This document shows, one piece after another, positions 9,703-19,185 of a stretch of 56,208 bases of DNA. Below the pieces are notes generated by a model that was not told the origin of the DNA, ran no database searches, and saw only the letters and a list, made by a program, of their open reading frames with translations. Position 1 is the stretch's first letter. Each line of letters starts with the position of its first letter. The position numbers and the translations under genes were made by a program. Location: NCBI GenBank assembly GCA_031270465.1, contig JAISXP010000090.1, forward strand, positions 1 to 56,208. Reading direction: 5' to 3'. Origin of the DNA: Tannerella sp. (GTDB taxonomy: Bacteria > Bacteroidota > Bacteroidia > Bacteroidales > Tannerellaceae).

Positions 9703-12700
9703 TTAAAAGACAATATTTGCACCTATATTGAATGTCCTGGGTTTGGGATAGTTGAAAAATTCAACACCCTGAGCGAATGTATCGCCGTACGTAGTGGTTT
9801 CCGGATCATAACCTCCGTATTGGGTGATCAGGAAAAAGTTCTGCGCGTTTACATACAGCCTCAGTTTTTCCAGCGTAAGTTTTTTCAGCCAGCTTCCACT
9901 GAAGGTATATCCCAACACAAGGTTGCTGCCGCGGATAAAGGAACCGTCTTCGATGTAATGGTCGTTCAGCTTCAGTTCGGAACCGTCCTGCGACTCCACC
10001 CTTACGCCGGCAATCATGGTGTTTTGATTGTCCGGCCGCCAGGCATCCAAAACAGTCGTAAATGAATTGGAAAGCGTCTGGCGGTCTTCCGCCGTGGAAT
10101 AGTCCAGCCGCATGATGTCATTCCCCTGACGGAAAGCGATGTCGAATGCCAAATCAAAGTTTTTATACCGCAGGGAAGAATTCAGGTTTCCGTCTAATTT
10201 GGGCAATCCGTTTCCGATAATTCTCCGGTCGTTCGAATCGATTTTACTGTCATTATTCAAATCTGCCCATTTCAAATCGCCCGGTTTCTTTCCGTATCTT
10301 GCGGCTTCGGCTTCTTCCGCCGTACCCCAGGTTCCCAGCCTGACATATCCTACATACGAATTGACGGCTTCGCCCACCCGGAGGATATTGGTTGCATCCA
10401 GGAAGTAAGGCCCCATGTAGATATCTTCGTCGTTTTCACCCAGTTTCAGGATTTTATTCCGGTTGGACGAAAGTACCAGATTTACATCCCATGTCAAATC
10501 CCTTGTTTGCACAATTCCGGCATTGACTGTTAGTTCAATGCCCTTGTTTTCCAGGTTGCCGATGTTTTTCATGGCGCTCGTATAGCCCGACGTGGCGGCC
10601 AGGGGTGCATTCAGCAACAGGTCAACCGTTTTTTTGTAGTACCAGTCAAGCGAAACATTCAGGCGGTTGTGGATGATTCCCACATCGACTCCCACGTCGA
10701 ACTGTCCCGTCTTTTCCCATCTCAGGTCTGCATTGGGAATACGCCCCAATCCGATTCCGTTGTAACGAGTTCCATCAAAAACAGCCGTATAAGAACTTGT
10801 GGAAGACAGCGCCTGGAAGTTGGGAATCGCATCGTTGCCGGTAAAGCCGTAGCTTGTCCTCAGTTTCAAATTGGAAATAAAAGACTGCGATTTCATAAAC
10901 TCCTCTTCAGACATGCGCCAGGCCAGCGCGCCCGAAGGGAAAAAGGCATACTTGTGATTCACACCGAAGCGGGAAGAGCCGTCGACACGTGCCGTTACGG
11001 TAGCAAGGTAACGATTGTTATACACATAGTTGACGCGCCCGAAATACGAATTCATCCGCCACTCGTCCCAATCGGAACTGCTCGGACGCGGATTGCTCCC
11101 TGCGCCCAAATTGTTCCACTGAAAGAAGTCATCGGCAAAGCTATACGATGCAGCCGAAACGCTTTCGTAATTATTCTGATTCCAGCTGGCTCCGGCCATC
11201 GCGTTGAGACTGTGCACCTCGTCAAATATCCGGTTATAGGTCAAATAATTTTCGTTTTGGAGATAAATATTGCGATTCGCCTGAATATCTGCTCTTCCCT
11301 GCTGATCTTTAGACCTGAGCCTTACATCTCTTCCGGAGTAGTGATTGTATTTATACCAGCTAATTTGACTGGATAAGGAAGATTTCAATTCCAGGCCTTT
11401 AGCCAAAGTCAAAGTGATATTAAAATCACCCAGTCCTTTTGTCTCTGTAGTTTCAATAGTCAGAGATTTCAGAAGCTTTACGGGGCTTTCGGCGCCTTCC
11501 GTTCCCAGATGTTGCGCATTGGATCCGTAGGTTCCGTCCGCATTATACAGCGGGATGATGGGAAGCGCTTCGATCAACATGCGGGTTGCATTCAATCCTC
11601 CGACCGTACCTTCCTGCACGTTGTTTTTTAACGAATGAAGGATGGCCAGGCTCATGTCTACTTTAAACCATTTGTTTACGGTGATGGAATTGGTCAGCTT
11701 TGCCGTGTACTTCTTGTAATAGCTCTCCAGCATGATGCCGTCGTTATCATCATATCCCAGCGACAGCGAAGAAGCCAGCTTGTCCGTTCCACCGGAAACA
11801 GAAAGGGCGTGATTCGTAGCCAAAGCGGTTTGCAGTGCTTCGTCCTGCCAGTCGGTGTCGTATTTGGGCGTTCCGTCGGGATTGAACAGATCCGGTTCCA
11901 ACTGCCCGTAGTCGGGCATGGCACGCCCTTCCTTCCATGCCCATGCCTGCCGCTCCATTTCCATGTACTGTGCGGAATTGAGCAATTTAATTTTTCGCTC
12001 GGGAGGCAGATAGCCGATGCCGACACTCCCGTTGTAAATCACCCTCGCCGCACCCGATTTTCCTCTTTTCGTGGTTACCAGTATGACGCCATTTGCTCCG
12101 CGCGCACCATAAATGGCAGTAGACGATGCATCTTTCAACACGTCCACCGATTCGATGTCGGCCGTATTCAACATACTGAAGTCGGCGCCGATTACGCCGT
12201 CCACTACAAACAGCGGATTGTTGGTTGCATTGATGGAGTTGTAGCCTCGAATATTTACCTTGAAAGAGCCGCCCGGAATACCCGTATTGTTGTTAACCGT
12301 GAAACCGGCCACTTTCCCCTGTAACGCACCCAACGGATTGGTTGACGTTTTCTCAAGAATTTTTTCCGAAGACACATTGGCCACCGAACCCGTCAAGTCC
12401 GACTTTCGTATGGAGCCATACCCAATCACTACAATTTCCTCCAACACCTGCGTATCTTCTAATAGCCTAATTACAAGGGAATTGCCCCCCCCCCAGTTGC
12501 GGTTAACACGCTGATTTCCTGCGTGATATAACCGATATACGACACTTGCAGCGTCGCGTTCTCCCTGACGGACAGCGAGAATTTCCCGTCCACGTCCGTC
12601 ACCGTACCATTGGTGGTGCCTCTTTCCACCACATTCACACCGATGACCGGTTCGTCATTGACGTCGATCACCGTACCGCTTATCCGTCGCTGCGCAAGCA

Positions 12701-12803
12701 CAGTCAACGAACAGCAACAAAGAATACACAGCATAAACAGCCGCTTCTGCCATGTATTCCGCTTTCTGAAAAACTTTAATTTCATCATGGTTACTTTAAA
12801 CAT
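9703..12803 (-). pseudogene. SusC/RagA TonB-dependent receptor interrupted by a single frameshift in a G10 tract (candidate phase-variable gene; off as sequenced)
   Basis: ORF 12471-12803 (signal peptide plus CarboxypepD_reg-like domain, ends ...ISVLTATGGGAIPL*) and ORF 9703-12447 (plug plus barrel, LEEIVVIGYGSIRKSDLTGSVANV...). The reverse-strand tract ACT-G10-CAATTCCCTTGTAATTAGGCTATTAGAAGATACGCAGGTGTTGGAGGAA reads TGGG(G)NSLVIRLLEDTQVLEE in the other frame, joining both halves with 8 or 11 Gs. Confidence 0.9.
12485..12494. repeat. C10/G10 homopolymer inside susC
   Basis: attg-cccccccccc-agttgc, counted directly at 12485-12494. Confidence 0.95.
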
Positions 12804-12840
12804 TTAAATTAATACATCTTGTAAAAACATTCTCAATCTA

Positions 12841-12854
12841 TTTAATCGGTTAAA
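12841..12854. promoter_or_regulatory. Candidate LacI-family operator, distal copy in susC upstream region
   Basis: TTTAATCGGTTAAA, near-perfect dyad with central CG. Confidence 0.5.
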
Positions 12855-12904
12855 TTATTTTTTCTGTTTCCTCTGGCATCAACCTGAATTTCATCTGCAA
12901 TAAA

Positions 12905-12917
12905 TTTACCGGTTAAG
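12905..12917. promoter_or_regulatory. Candidate LacI-family operator, second copy in susC upstream region
   Basis: TTTACCGGTTAAG; the core matches the palindrome upstream of the lacI-type gene. Confidence 0.55.
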
Positions 12918-12937
12918 TTTTCTTTTTAAAAAACACA

Positions 12938-13942
12938 TCAGCCAAAATTCATAACTGCAGGCAACACCATTTTGGCTTTCACAGTCTCACTGCCGGCGCT
13001 TTCCAGTTCATTCACCAGAATACGCACCGCCTGCTGTCCGATTTCACGTACCGGCTGTTCGGCAATATGCATCTTCGGCGCCAGGATTTCGAAACTCGGC
13101 ATGGTATGCAGACAGGCCAGTCCGATTTTCTCCGTAATATCAATCTCATGCCGGTAGAAATACCTCAATGCTTCCATCGCCAGATAATGAGTTGCAAAAT
13201 AAAACCCGTCTACTTCGGGAATCTCCCTGAATATATTCTCCAGCACACGGATAATATCTGTCTCGTATTCACTCCGTTTCACTTCTCCGTACAGTGCCGG
13301 TATCACCGGTAAACCGGCTTCCGACAACGCCCGCCTGTATCCGTCGCGCCGCAGGTTCATCACTAAAAGATGCGTATCCGAGGTAATTATTGCAATCTTT
13401 TTTCGGCCTTCCCCGACAAGACGGTCTACAAGCCTGCGGCTGCTTTCTTTATTGTCGAGAATGACATAATTGGTATCCAGTTCGGGAAAATACCGGTCTA
13501 TCAGCACAAACGGATACTTTTCTTCAATCATGATGTCCAATTCTTCCCTGGAATGTTTCGTCGGAGCAATAATCAACCCGTCCACCCGCTTTGACTTCAA
13601 CATCCGTATGAGTTTACTTTCGCGTTCGGAATCGGCCTCCGAACTGCAAAAAGTCAGCGAATAGTTGTATTTCTCAGCCTCCACCTCGACTTCCCGGGCG
13701 ATGTGCGCATAAAATTCGTCGTTGATAGATGGTATGACCAGTCCCAGCGTATAGCTGCTCCCGTTGGTCAGACTTCTGGCGAGCAGGTTCGGCTGATAAT
13801 TGACCTTCTTTGCATACGCCAGAATCTTCTCCTGCGTGGACAAACTGATTTTCCGTCTGTCGCCCTGACCTGCCAGTACCCACGAAACTGTAGTCTTGGA
13901 CACGTTCAACGCATTCGCTATATCCTTCATTGACAAATTCAT
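12938..13942 (-). CDS. LacI family transcriptional regulator
   Basis: N-terminal HTH MKDIANALNVSKTTVSWVLAGQGDRRKISLSTQEKI; periplasmic-binding-like domain. Confidence 0.93.
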   Translation of the reverse strand: MNLSMKDIANALNVSKTTVSWVLAGQGDRRKISLSTQEKILAYAKKVNYQPNLLARSLTNGSSYTLGLVIPSINDEFYAHIAREVEVEAEKYNYSLTFCSSEADSERESKLIRMLKSKRVDGLIIAPTKHSREELDIMIEEKYPFVLIDRYFPELDTNYVILDNKESSRRLVDRLVGEGRKKIAIITSDTHLLVMNLRRDGYRRALSEAGLPVIPALYGEVKRSEYETDIIRVLENIFREIPEVDGFYFATHYLAMEALRYFYRHEIDITEKIGLACLHTMPSFEILAPKMHIAEQPVREIGQQAVRILVNELESAGSETVKAKMVLPAVMNFG

Positions 13943-13971
13943 TTACACATTAATTTTAATTCTCACATCAC

Positions 13972-13985
13972 CTTTACCGGTAAAG
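13972..13985. promoter_or_regulatory. Candidate autoregulatory LacI-family operator
   Basis: CTTTACCGGTAAAG, perfect 14-bp palindrome 30 nt upstream of the regulator start codon. Confidence 0.6.
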
Positions 13986-14843
13986 TGCGCCACAAAGATA
14001 TATATATTTTTTATCATACAAGCAAGATAACAAAGTTTAACTTTATTTATCAATTGAGCCTGTTGCAGTACATGTCCGCAGGGAACAATTATACCCCGCG
14101 CGGGGTTAATCTGTTCATTGATACATGCCGGGCATTCCTTTTCCGGTCTCTGTCCGGATACGTTAGCCTTCGTACAACTGCTCTCCGTCCGGATCATGTC
14201 GGGGACGGTAATTACGCTTCCTCATCGACAGGATACAGTCGGACAACCCTTCGGGCGCTTTTTCTTTTTTATAAAGATTCGGATTGCAGGGGGAGGCATA
14301 GATTCGTTTTTTCGCCGTCGGCGGTTTAGGAAAATGCAGACGAACCGCCCCTTCCCGCTTCGGATACGTACTGCCATAAAAACTGATGGGAGCCCGACAT
14401 CACGTCGTTCTCCCACCATTCAACAATGCTTTCTATAAGGGACAACCCTGGGAGGGTCATCTATACAGGGCAACCGGTCATTAACCCTGTATGCTTTGTA
14501 CAATTAAAAAATGTAACCCTTCATCATATCATATTACCTTACTAATTTCTCTGCAATATTACGATGTTTTTTCGAAGTAGAAAACATTATTATTTCAAAA
14601 TATTTAAAATAAAAGTTATATCATGGGAAATGCGGTGATTAACAAAGCAAGTTGCTTTCTGATTTTATATGACTCTGCGGTGAATGACTTGGCGATAGTT
14701 ACTTTTATAAATATTTTCTGGCAAAAAACGGCATTTGTTTATTGAAAAAATCAGATTCTATCAAAAAAATAGTTTAGTCGAAAAAAACGTAATGCGAAAA
14801 AAAACGGCTGAAAGCGAAAAATCGCGCAAAAAGAGGGTATTTT

Positions 14844-16682
14844 TCATTCTTCGGATGGCCAGTTTCCATTTTCCTTGATGAGACATACTAATTGCTCGAC
14901 GGCTTCGGCCTCGGGTATGTTTTTTCGTATACATTCCTTCCCTTTGTAGAGGCTGATGCGTCCGTGTCCTGCGCCGACGTAGCCGTAATCGGCATCCGCC
15001 ATTTCGCCAGGGCCGTTGACAATACACCCCATAATGGCTATTTTCAACCCTTTCAGGTGTGAAGTGGCGGCTTTTACGCGAGCGATGGTCATCTTCAGGT
15101 CATAAAGCGTACGGCCACAACCCGGACATGAGATGTATTCGGTTTTACTGATACGTGCACGCGTCGCCTGCAGGATGGCAAACATGTAACGTTCTGTTAC
15201 TGTGGCATCCAAAGTGTCGGCACACAAGAAAATACCGTTGCCGGTGCCGTCTGTCAGCGCTGCGCCGAAGTCAGCGGCGGCTTTCAACTGGAGGTTTTCG
15301 GGATCGGTCTCGCGGTAATTCAGGCGGAGGATGACGGGCACATTGCAACCTGCTTCCTTCAGACGGAGTATCAATGCGCGTATTTCGGCGACGGGGTTGA
15401 GATGCCGGCTGTTGAAGACCATGACCGTCGCTTTGTCTCGCCTGAGCAGATCGAGCATGGCTGCATCAATATCTCTGTATTCCAGCTCGATAAATTTCGT
15501 GGCGGCCTGACATGCTTCTATTTTCGCTGCATCTTTCGCGTAGAAATACGGAAATGTATCCGGCCGGCTGTCAAAGCAATCCGCGTCGACAAGCAGCGGG
15601 GCGACCGGGCGAACAGTCGTCTCCGGCTTATTTCGCCCTGTATAAATAAAGTCCGGCGGTGTGCCGGCGGTCGAAACAGCGATTTCGTCGGGATGACGGC
15701 GAGATACGACCACCGGATGGTTTCGTTCTCCAATCCCCTGAACGGCGCGCGTCTCGCGGTGATAGTCCGCATCGGACGCGTACGTGTCGGGCGCATTGAC
15801 CGGCTCATGATTTTCGCGCGTCAGGATGTAGTCGACCAGTTTTCGGGCGACGGGTATTTCAGCTTCGGGCGGTTCGCTCAACGACACGCGGATGGTGTCG
15901 CCAATGCCGTCTGCAAGCAGTGCCCCGATGCCGACGGCGCTTTTTATACGTCCGTCTTCGCTGTCGCCCGCTTCGGTTACGCCCAGATGCAGAGGATAAT
16001 GCATGTCTTCCGCATCCATCGTCCGCACCAGCAGACGTACGGTTCGTATCATCACTGCCGTATTCGACGCCTTGACGGAGATTACCACATCGTCGAAATG
16101 CATCTCCCTGCAAATGTGCAGAAATTCCATGCACGAAGCAACCATGCCTTCGGGCGTATCGCCGTAACGGCTCATGATGCGGTCTGACAGCGAGCCGTGG
16201 TTTACGCCAATGCGGATGGCCGTTCCGTGCTTGCGGCATAGCTGCAGGAAAGGAACAAAACGTTCGCGTATTTTTTCAATTTCATTTGCGTATTCCGCGT
16301 CGGTACAGTCTATTTGACGGAACGATTTGGCTTTGTCTACGTAATTGCCCGGATTGATGCGGACTTTTTCGACGTTTGCGGCAGCCGTATCGGCGGCTTT
16401 GGGGTTGAAATGAATATCTGCCACTAAGGGCGTATCGTAACCTTTGCTGCGCAGCGCTTCCCGGACGGCGCCCAGATTGCGGGCTTCGCGTTCGCCCTGC
16501 GCCGTGAAGCGGACGTAGTCGGCTCCGGCTTCAATGATGCGGATGGCCTGTGCTACTGCCGCTTCCGTATTCATAGTCGAGACGTCGGCCATCGACTGGA
16601 TACGGATGGGATTCCGTCCGCCCAAAGGTGTGCCGCCGATATGTACTTCTGTCGACCGGCGGCGTTGATAACGGATATTCAA
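14844..16682 (-). CDS. ispG: 4-hydroxy-3-methylbut-2-enyl diphosphate synthase, long three-domain form
   Basis: GGRNPIRIQSMADVSTMNTEA; C-terminal YISCPGCGRTLYDL and IMGCIVNGPGEMADADYGYVG Fe-S motifs; 612 aa. Confidence 0.95.
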   Translation of the reverse strand: MNIRYQRRRSTEVHIGGTPLGGRNPIRIQSMADVSTMNTEAAVAQAIRIIEAGADYVRFTAQGEREARNLGAVREALRSKGYDTPLVADIHFNPKAADTAAANVEKVRINPGNYVDKAKSFRQIDCTDAEYANEIEKIRERFVPFLQLCRKHGTAIRIGVNHGSLSDRIMSRYGDTPEGMVASCMEFLHICREMHFDDVVISVKASNTAVMIRTVRLLVRTMDAEDMHYPLHLGVTEAGDSEDGRIKSAVGIGALLADGIGDTIRVSLSEPPEAEIPVARKLVDYILTRENHEPVNAPDTYASDADYHRETRAVQGIGERNHPVVVSRRHPDEIAVSTAGTPPDFIYTGRNKPETTVRPVAPLLVDADCFDSRPDTFPYFYAKDAAKIEACQAATKFIELEYRDIDAAMLDLLRRDKATVMVFNSRHLNPVAEIRALILRLKEAGCNVPVILRLNYRETDPENLQLKAAADFGAALTDGTGNGIFLCADTLDATVTERYMFAILQATRARISKTEYISCPGCGRTLYDLKMTIARVKAATSHLKGLKIAIMGCIVNGPGEMADADYGYVGAGHGRISLYKGKECIRKNIPEAEAVEQLVCLIKENGNWPSEE

Positions 16683-17185
16683 TTGGTTTTATATTTGAAT
16701 GTCACTTTCGCCAGTTCTTCGTTGGCGTTGATTATCTTTTTCTTCAGGTCTTCCTTGCAGATGCGCAAACGTTCCTGCAGCGTTTCGTCGCCGAGCGCTA
16801 ATATTTGTGCGGAGAGAATGGCGGCGTTCAGGGCGGCGTTGATGCCGACGGTAGCCACGGGTACGCCCGGAGGCATCTGTACGATGGCAAGCAGGGCATC
16901 CATGCCGTCGAGCGTCGAGTTGACAGGTACGCCGATGACGGGCAGCGTCGTCATGGAAGCAATCACTCCGCAAAGATGCGCCGCCATTCCAGCCGCGGCA
17001 ATAATCACCTTGATACCCCGGTCTTTGGCCCCTTTGGCAAACCGTTCAACCTCTTCGGGCGTGCGGTGTGCCGAGAGCGCGTTCATTTCGAACGGAATTT
17101 TCATCTCGTCCAGAAAACGGGCTGCTTTTTCCATCACGGGAAGGTCTGACATGCTTCCCATGATGATGCTGACGATGGGTGTCAT
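16679..17185 (-). CDS. purE: N5-carboxyaminoimidazole ribonucleotide mutase
   Basis: VSIIMGSMSDLPVMEKAARFLDEMKIPFEMNALSAHRTPE ... AAAGMAAHLCGVIAS. Confidence 0.96.
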   Translation of the reverse strand: MTPIVSIIMGSMSDLPVMEKAARFLDEMKIPFEMNALSAHRTPEEVERFAKGAKDRGIKVIIAAAGMAAHLCGVIASMTTLPVIGVPVNSTLDGMDALLAIVQMPPGVPVATVGINAALNAAILSAQILALGDETLQERLRICKEDLKKKIINANEELAKVTFKYKTN

Positions 17186-17191
17186 GGGTTT

Positions 17192-17569
17192 TTACCCGAT
17201 GGTTTGTTGATAATCGGCGGCCGGGAGCAGCGTATCCAGTTCGGACAGGTCGGAAGGTTTTACCTTGATAATCCATCCTGCCTGATAAGGGTCTTCGTTG
17301 ATGAGTTCCGGTTTACTTTCAAGTTCGGCATTGATGGCCAGCACTTCGCCCGAAACGGGCATGAACAGGTCGGACACTGTTTTTACTGCTTCAATCGTCC
17401 CGAACACATCTTCTCTGGCAAGCGTTTCGCCTTCGGTGGGGATGTCGACGAAAACGATTTCACCCAGTTCGCTCTGTGCATAATCAGTAATGCCGACGTA
17501 TGCCGTTTCGCCTTCTACGCGTATCCATTCGTGGTCGCGAGTGTACCTTAAATTTGTTGGAAAGTTCAT
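17192..17569 (-). CDS. gcvH: Glycine cleavage system H protein
   Basis: [36 protein letters not shown] ... [12 protein letters not shown] lipoyl-lysine motif. Confidence 0.97.
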   Translation of the reverse strand: MNFPTNLRYTRDHEWIRVEGETAYVGITDYAQSELGEIVFVDIPTEGETLAREDVFGTIEAVKTVSDLFMPVSGEVLAINAELESKPELINEDPYQAGWIIKVKPSDLSELDTLLPAADYQQTIG

Positions 17570-17623
17570 TTTATCAAGTTATTATAATGTTTTATTCAGT
17601 TTATACTTAAATCGGGTGCAAAG

Positions 17624-19078
17624 TTATAATACTTTTCTGAGCCGTGCAACCGGAATGCCCATTTGTTCGCGATATTTGGCTACTGTGCGCCGTGCAATGA
17701 TGTATCCTTTTTCTTTCAACATGGCCGAAAGGACATCGTCGGTGAGGGGAGAGTGTTTGTCTTCCAAATCGATAAATTCTTTCATTATTTGTTTCACTTC
17801 GCGTGTGGAGATTTCTTCGCCACTTTCGTTTTGCGTCGATTCGGAGAAGAAGAATTTCAGGGGAAAGATGCCGAAGTTTGTTTGGACGTACTTGCTGTTG
17901 CTCACGCGCGAGATGGTGGAGATGTCGTATCCGGTATGCTTTGCCACGTCTTTGAGAATCATCGGGTGCAGGCGCGATTCGTCGCCGGTGAGGAAGAAAT
18001 CTTTTTGGAGCATGATAATGGCCTGCATGGTGCGCTGCAATGTTTCCTGCCGTTGCTTGACGGAATCGATAAACCACCTGGCGGATTCGAGTTTCTGTTT
18101 GACGAACTGTATGGCTTCGCGCATCTCGGCGGTGCGATTGGCTTTGTTTTTCGCATAATCGCTGACCATGTTCAGGTATTCGCGGCTGATGTGCATGTCG
18201 GGGATGCCGCGCTGGTTCATGATGAGCGTCAGGTCGTCGTTGTTGGTTTCCACGATGAAGTCGGGCATTATCTGCACGGTCGTGTCGGAAATGTTTGCCA
18301 TACTGTTGCCCGGTTTGGGGTTCAGTGCCGTGATTTCGTGAAGAATTTGTCTCATTTCATTTTCGTCGATGTTCAGACCTCTCCTGATTTTGTCAAAATG
18401 CTTCTTTGCGAATGCGTCGAAATGATCCTTCACTACGGTGATGGCCAGTTGGGTGCAGGACGTTTGCCGTTTTTTCTCCAGTTGCAGCAGCAAACATTCC
18501 TGCAGGTTGCGTGCACCTGTGCCTGCGGGGTCGAAGTCCTGAATGACGGTGAGTACGGACTGTACGTCGGCATCGGATACCTCTTCTCCGGCCTTGAAAA
18601 TCAAGTCGTCCGTGATAGATGTCAAGCTGCGTCGCAGGTAGCCGTTGTCGTCGATGTTTCCGACGATATATTCGCCGATTTTCTTCTCGCGTTCCGACAG
18701 ATTGCGCAGTCCGAGCTGTTCGAGCAAATAATCCTGCAGGGAAATCCCGCCCGAAAAGGGAATGTCTTCGCGACGGTCTTCCCGTTCGTGCATCTCGGCC
18801 AGTTTGTAGTAGGGAATATCGTCTTCCGTCATGTAGTCGCCAAGCGACAAATCCACTTCACTGTCTTCCACATAGCTGTTTTCGTCATCGCCCGGATCGT
18901 CTGCCTCGCTGCGTTCCGAAAGAAAATCGCTTCCTTCCTCCAGCACGGGATTTTCTTCCAGTTCCTGTTTGACGCGGTCTTCCATCTCGATGGCAGGAAG
19001 TTCAAGTAAACGAACGAATTGTATCTGCTGAGGCGAGAGCCGCAACTGTATTTTCTGCTGTAATTTTTGTTTAAACAT
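17624..19078 (-). CDS. rpoN: RNA polymerase sigma-54 factor
   Basis: N-terminal QKIQLRLSPQQIQFVRLLELP; HPMILKDVAKHTGYDISTISRVSNSKYVQTNFGIFPLKFFFSE; RpoN box ARRTVAKYREQMGIP. Confidence 0.97.
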   Translation of the reverse strand: MFKQKLQQKIQLRLSPQQIQFVRLLELPAIEMEDRVKQELEENPVLEEGSDFLSERSEADDPGDDENSYVEDSEVDLSLGDYMTEDDIPYYKLAEMHEREDRREDIPFSGGISLQDYLLEQLGLRNLSEREKKIGEYIVGNIDDNGYLRRSLTSITDDLIFKAGEEVSDADVQSVLTVIQDFDPAGTGARNLQECLLLQLEKKRQTSCTQLAITVVKDHFDAFAKKHFDKIRRGLNIDENEMRQILHEITALNPKPGNSMANISDTTVQIMPDFIVETNNDDLTLIMNQRGIPDMHISREYLNMVSDYAKNKANRTAEMREAIQFVKQKLESARWFIDSVKQRQETLQRTMQAIIMLQKDFFLTGDESRLHPMILKDVAKHTGYDISTISRVSNSKYVQTNFGIFPLKFFFSESTQNESGEEISTREVKQIMKEFIDLEDKHSPLTDDVLSAMLKEKGYIIARRTVAKYREQMGIPVARLRKVL

Positions 19079-19185
19079 CTATCATTACGCTTTATCTCGT
19101 TTTGCAAAGGTATGAAAAATTTCCGGTTCACCGGTAATGCGCCCCGTTCGAACACGGGAGATGTTTTTTATTTGTGGATGAAACC

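Noticed and set aside
17663-19009. 448-aa plus-strand ORF opposite rpoN
   Set aside because: rpoN on the minus strand has unmistakable sigma-54 motifs including the RpoN box.
19117-19152. Dyads CCGGTTCACCGG and CCCGTTCGAACACGGG between GH43 and rpoN
   Set aside because: Short arms; more easily explained as a modest GH43 terminator than as a new element.
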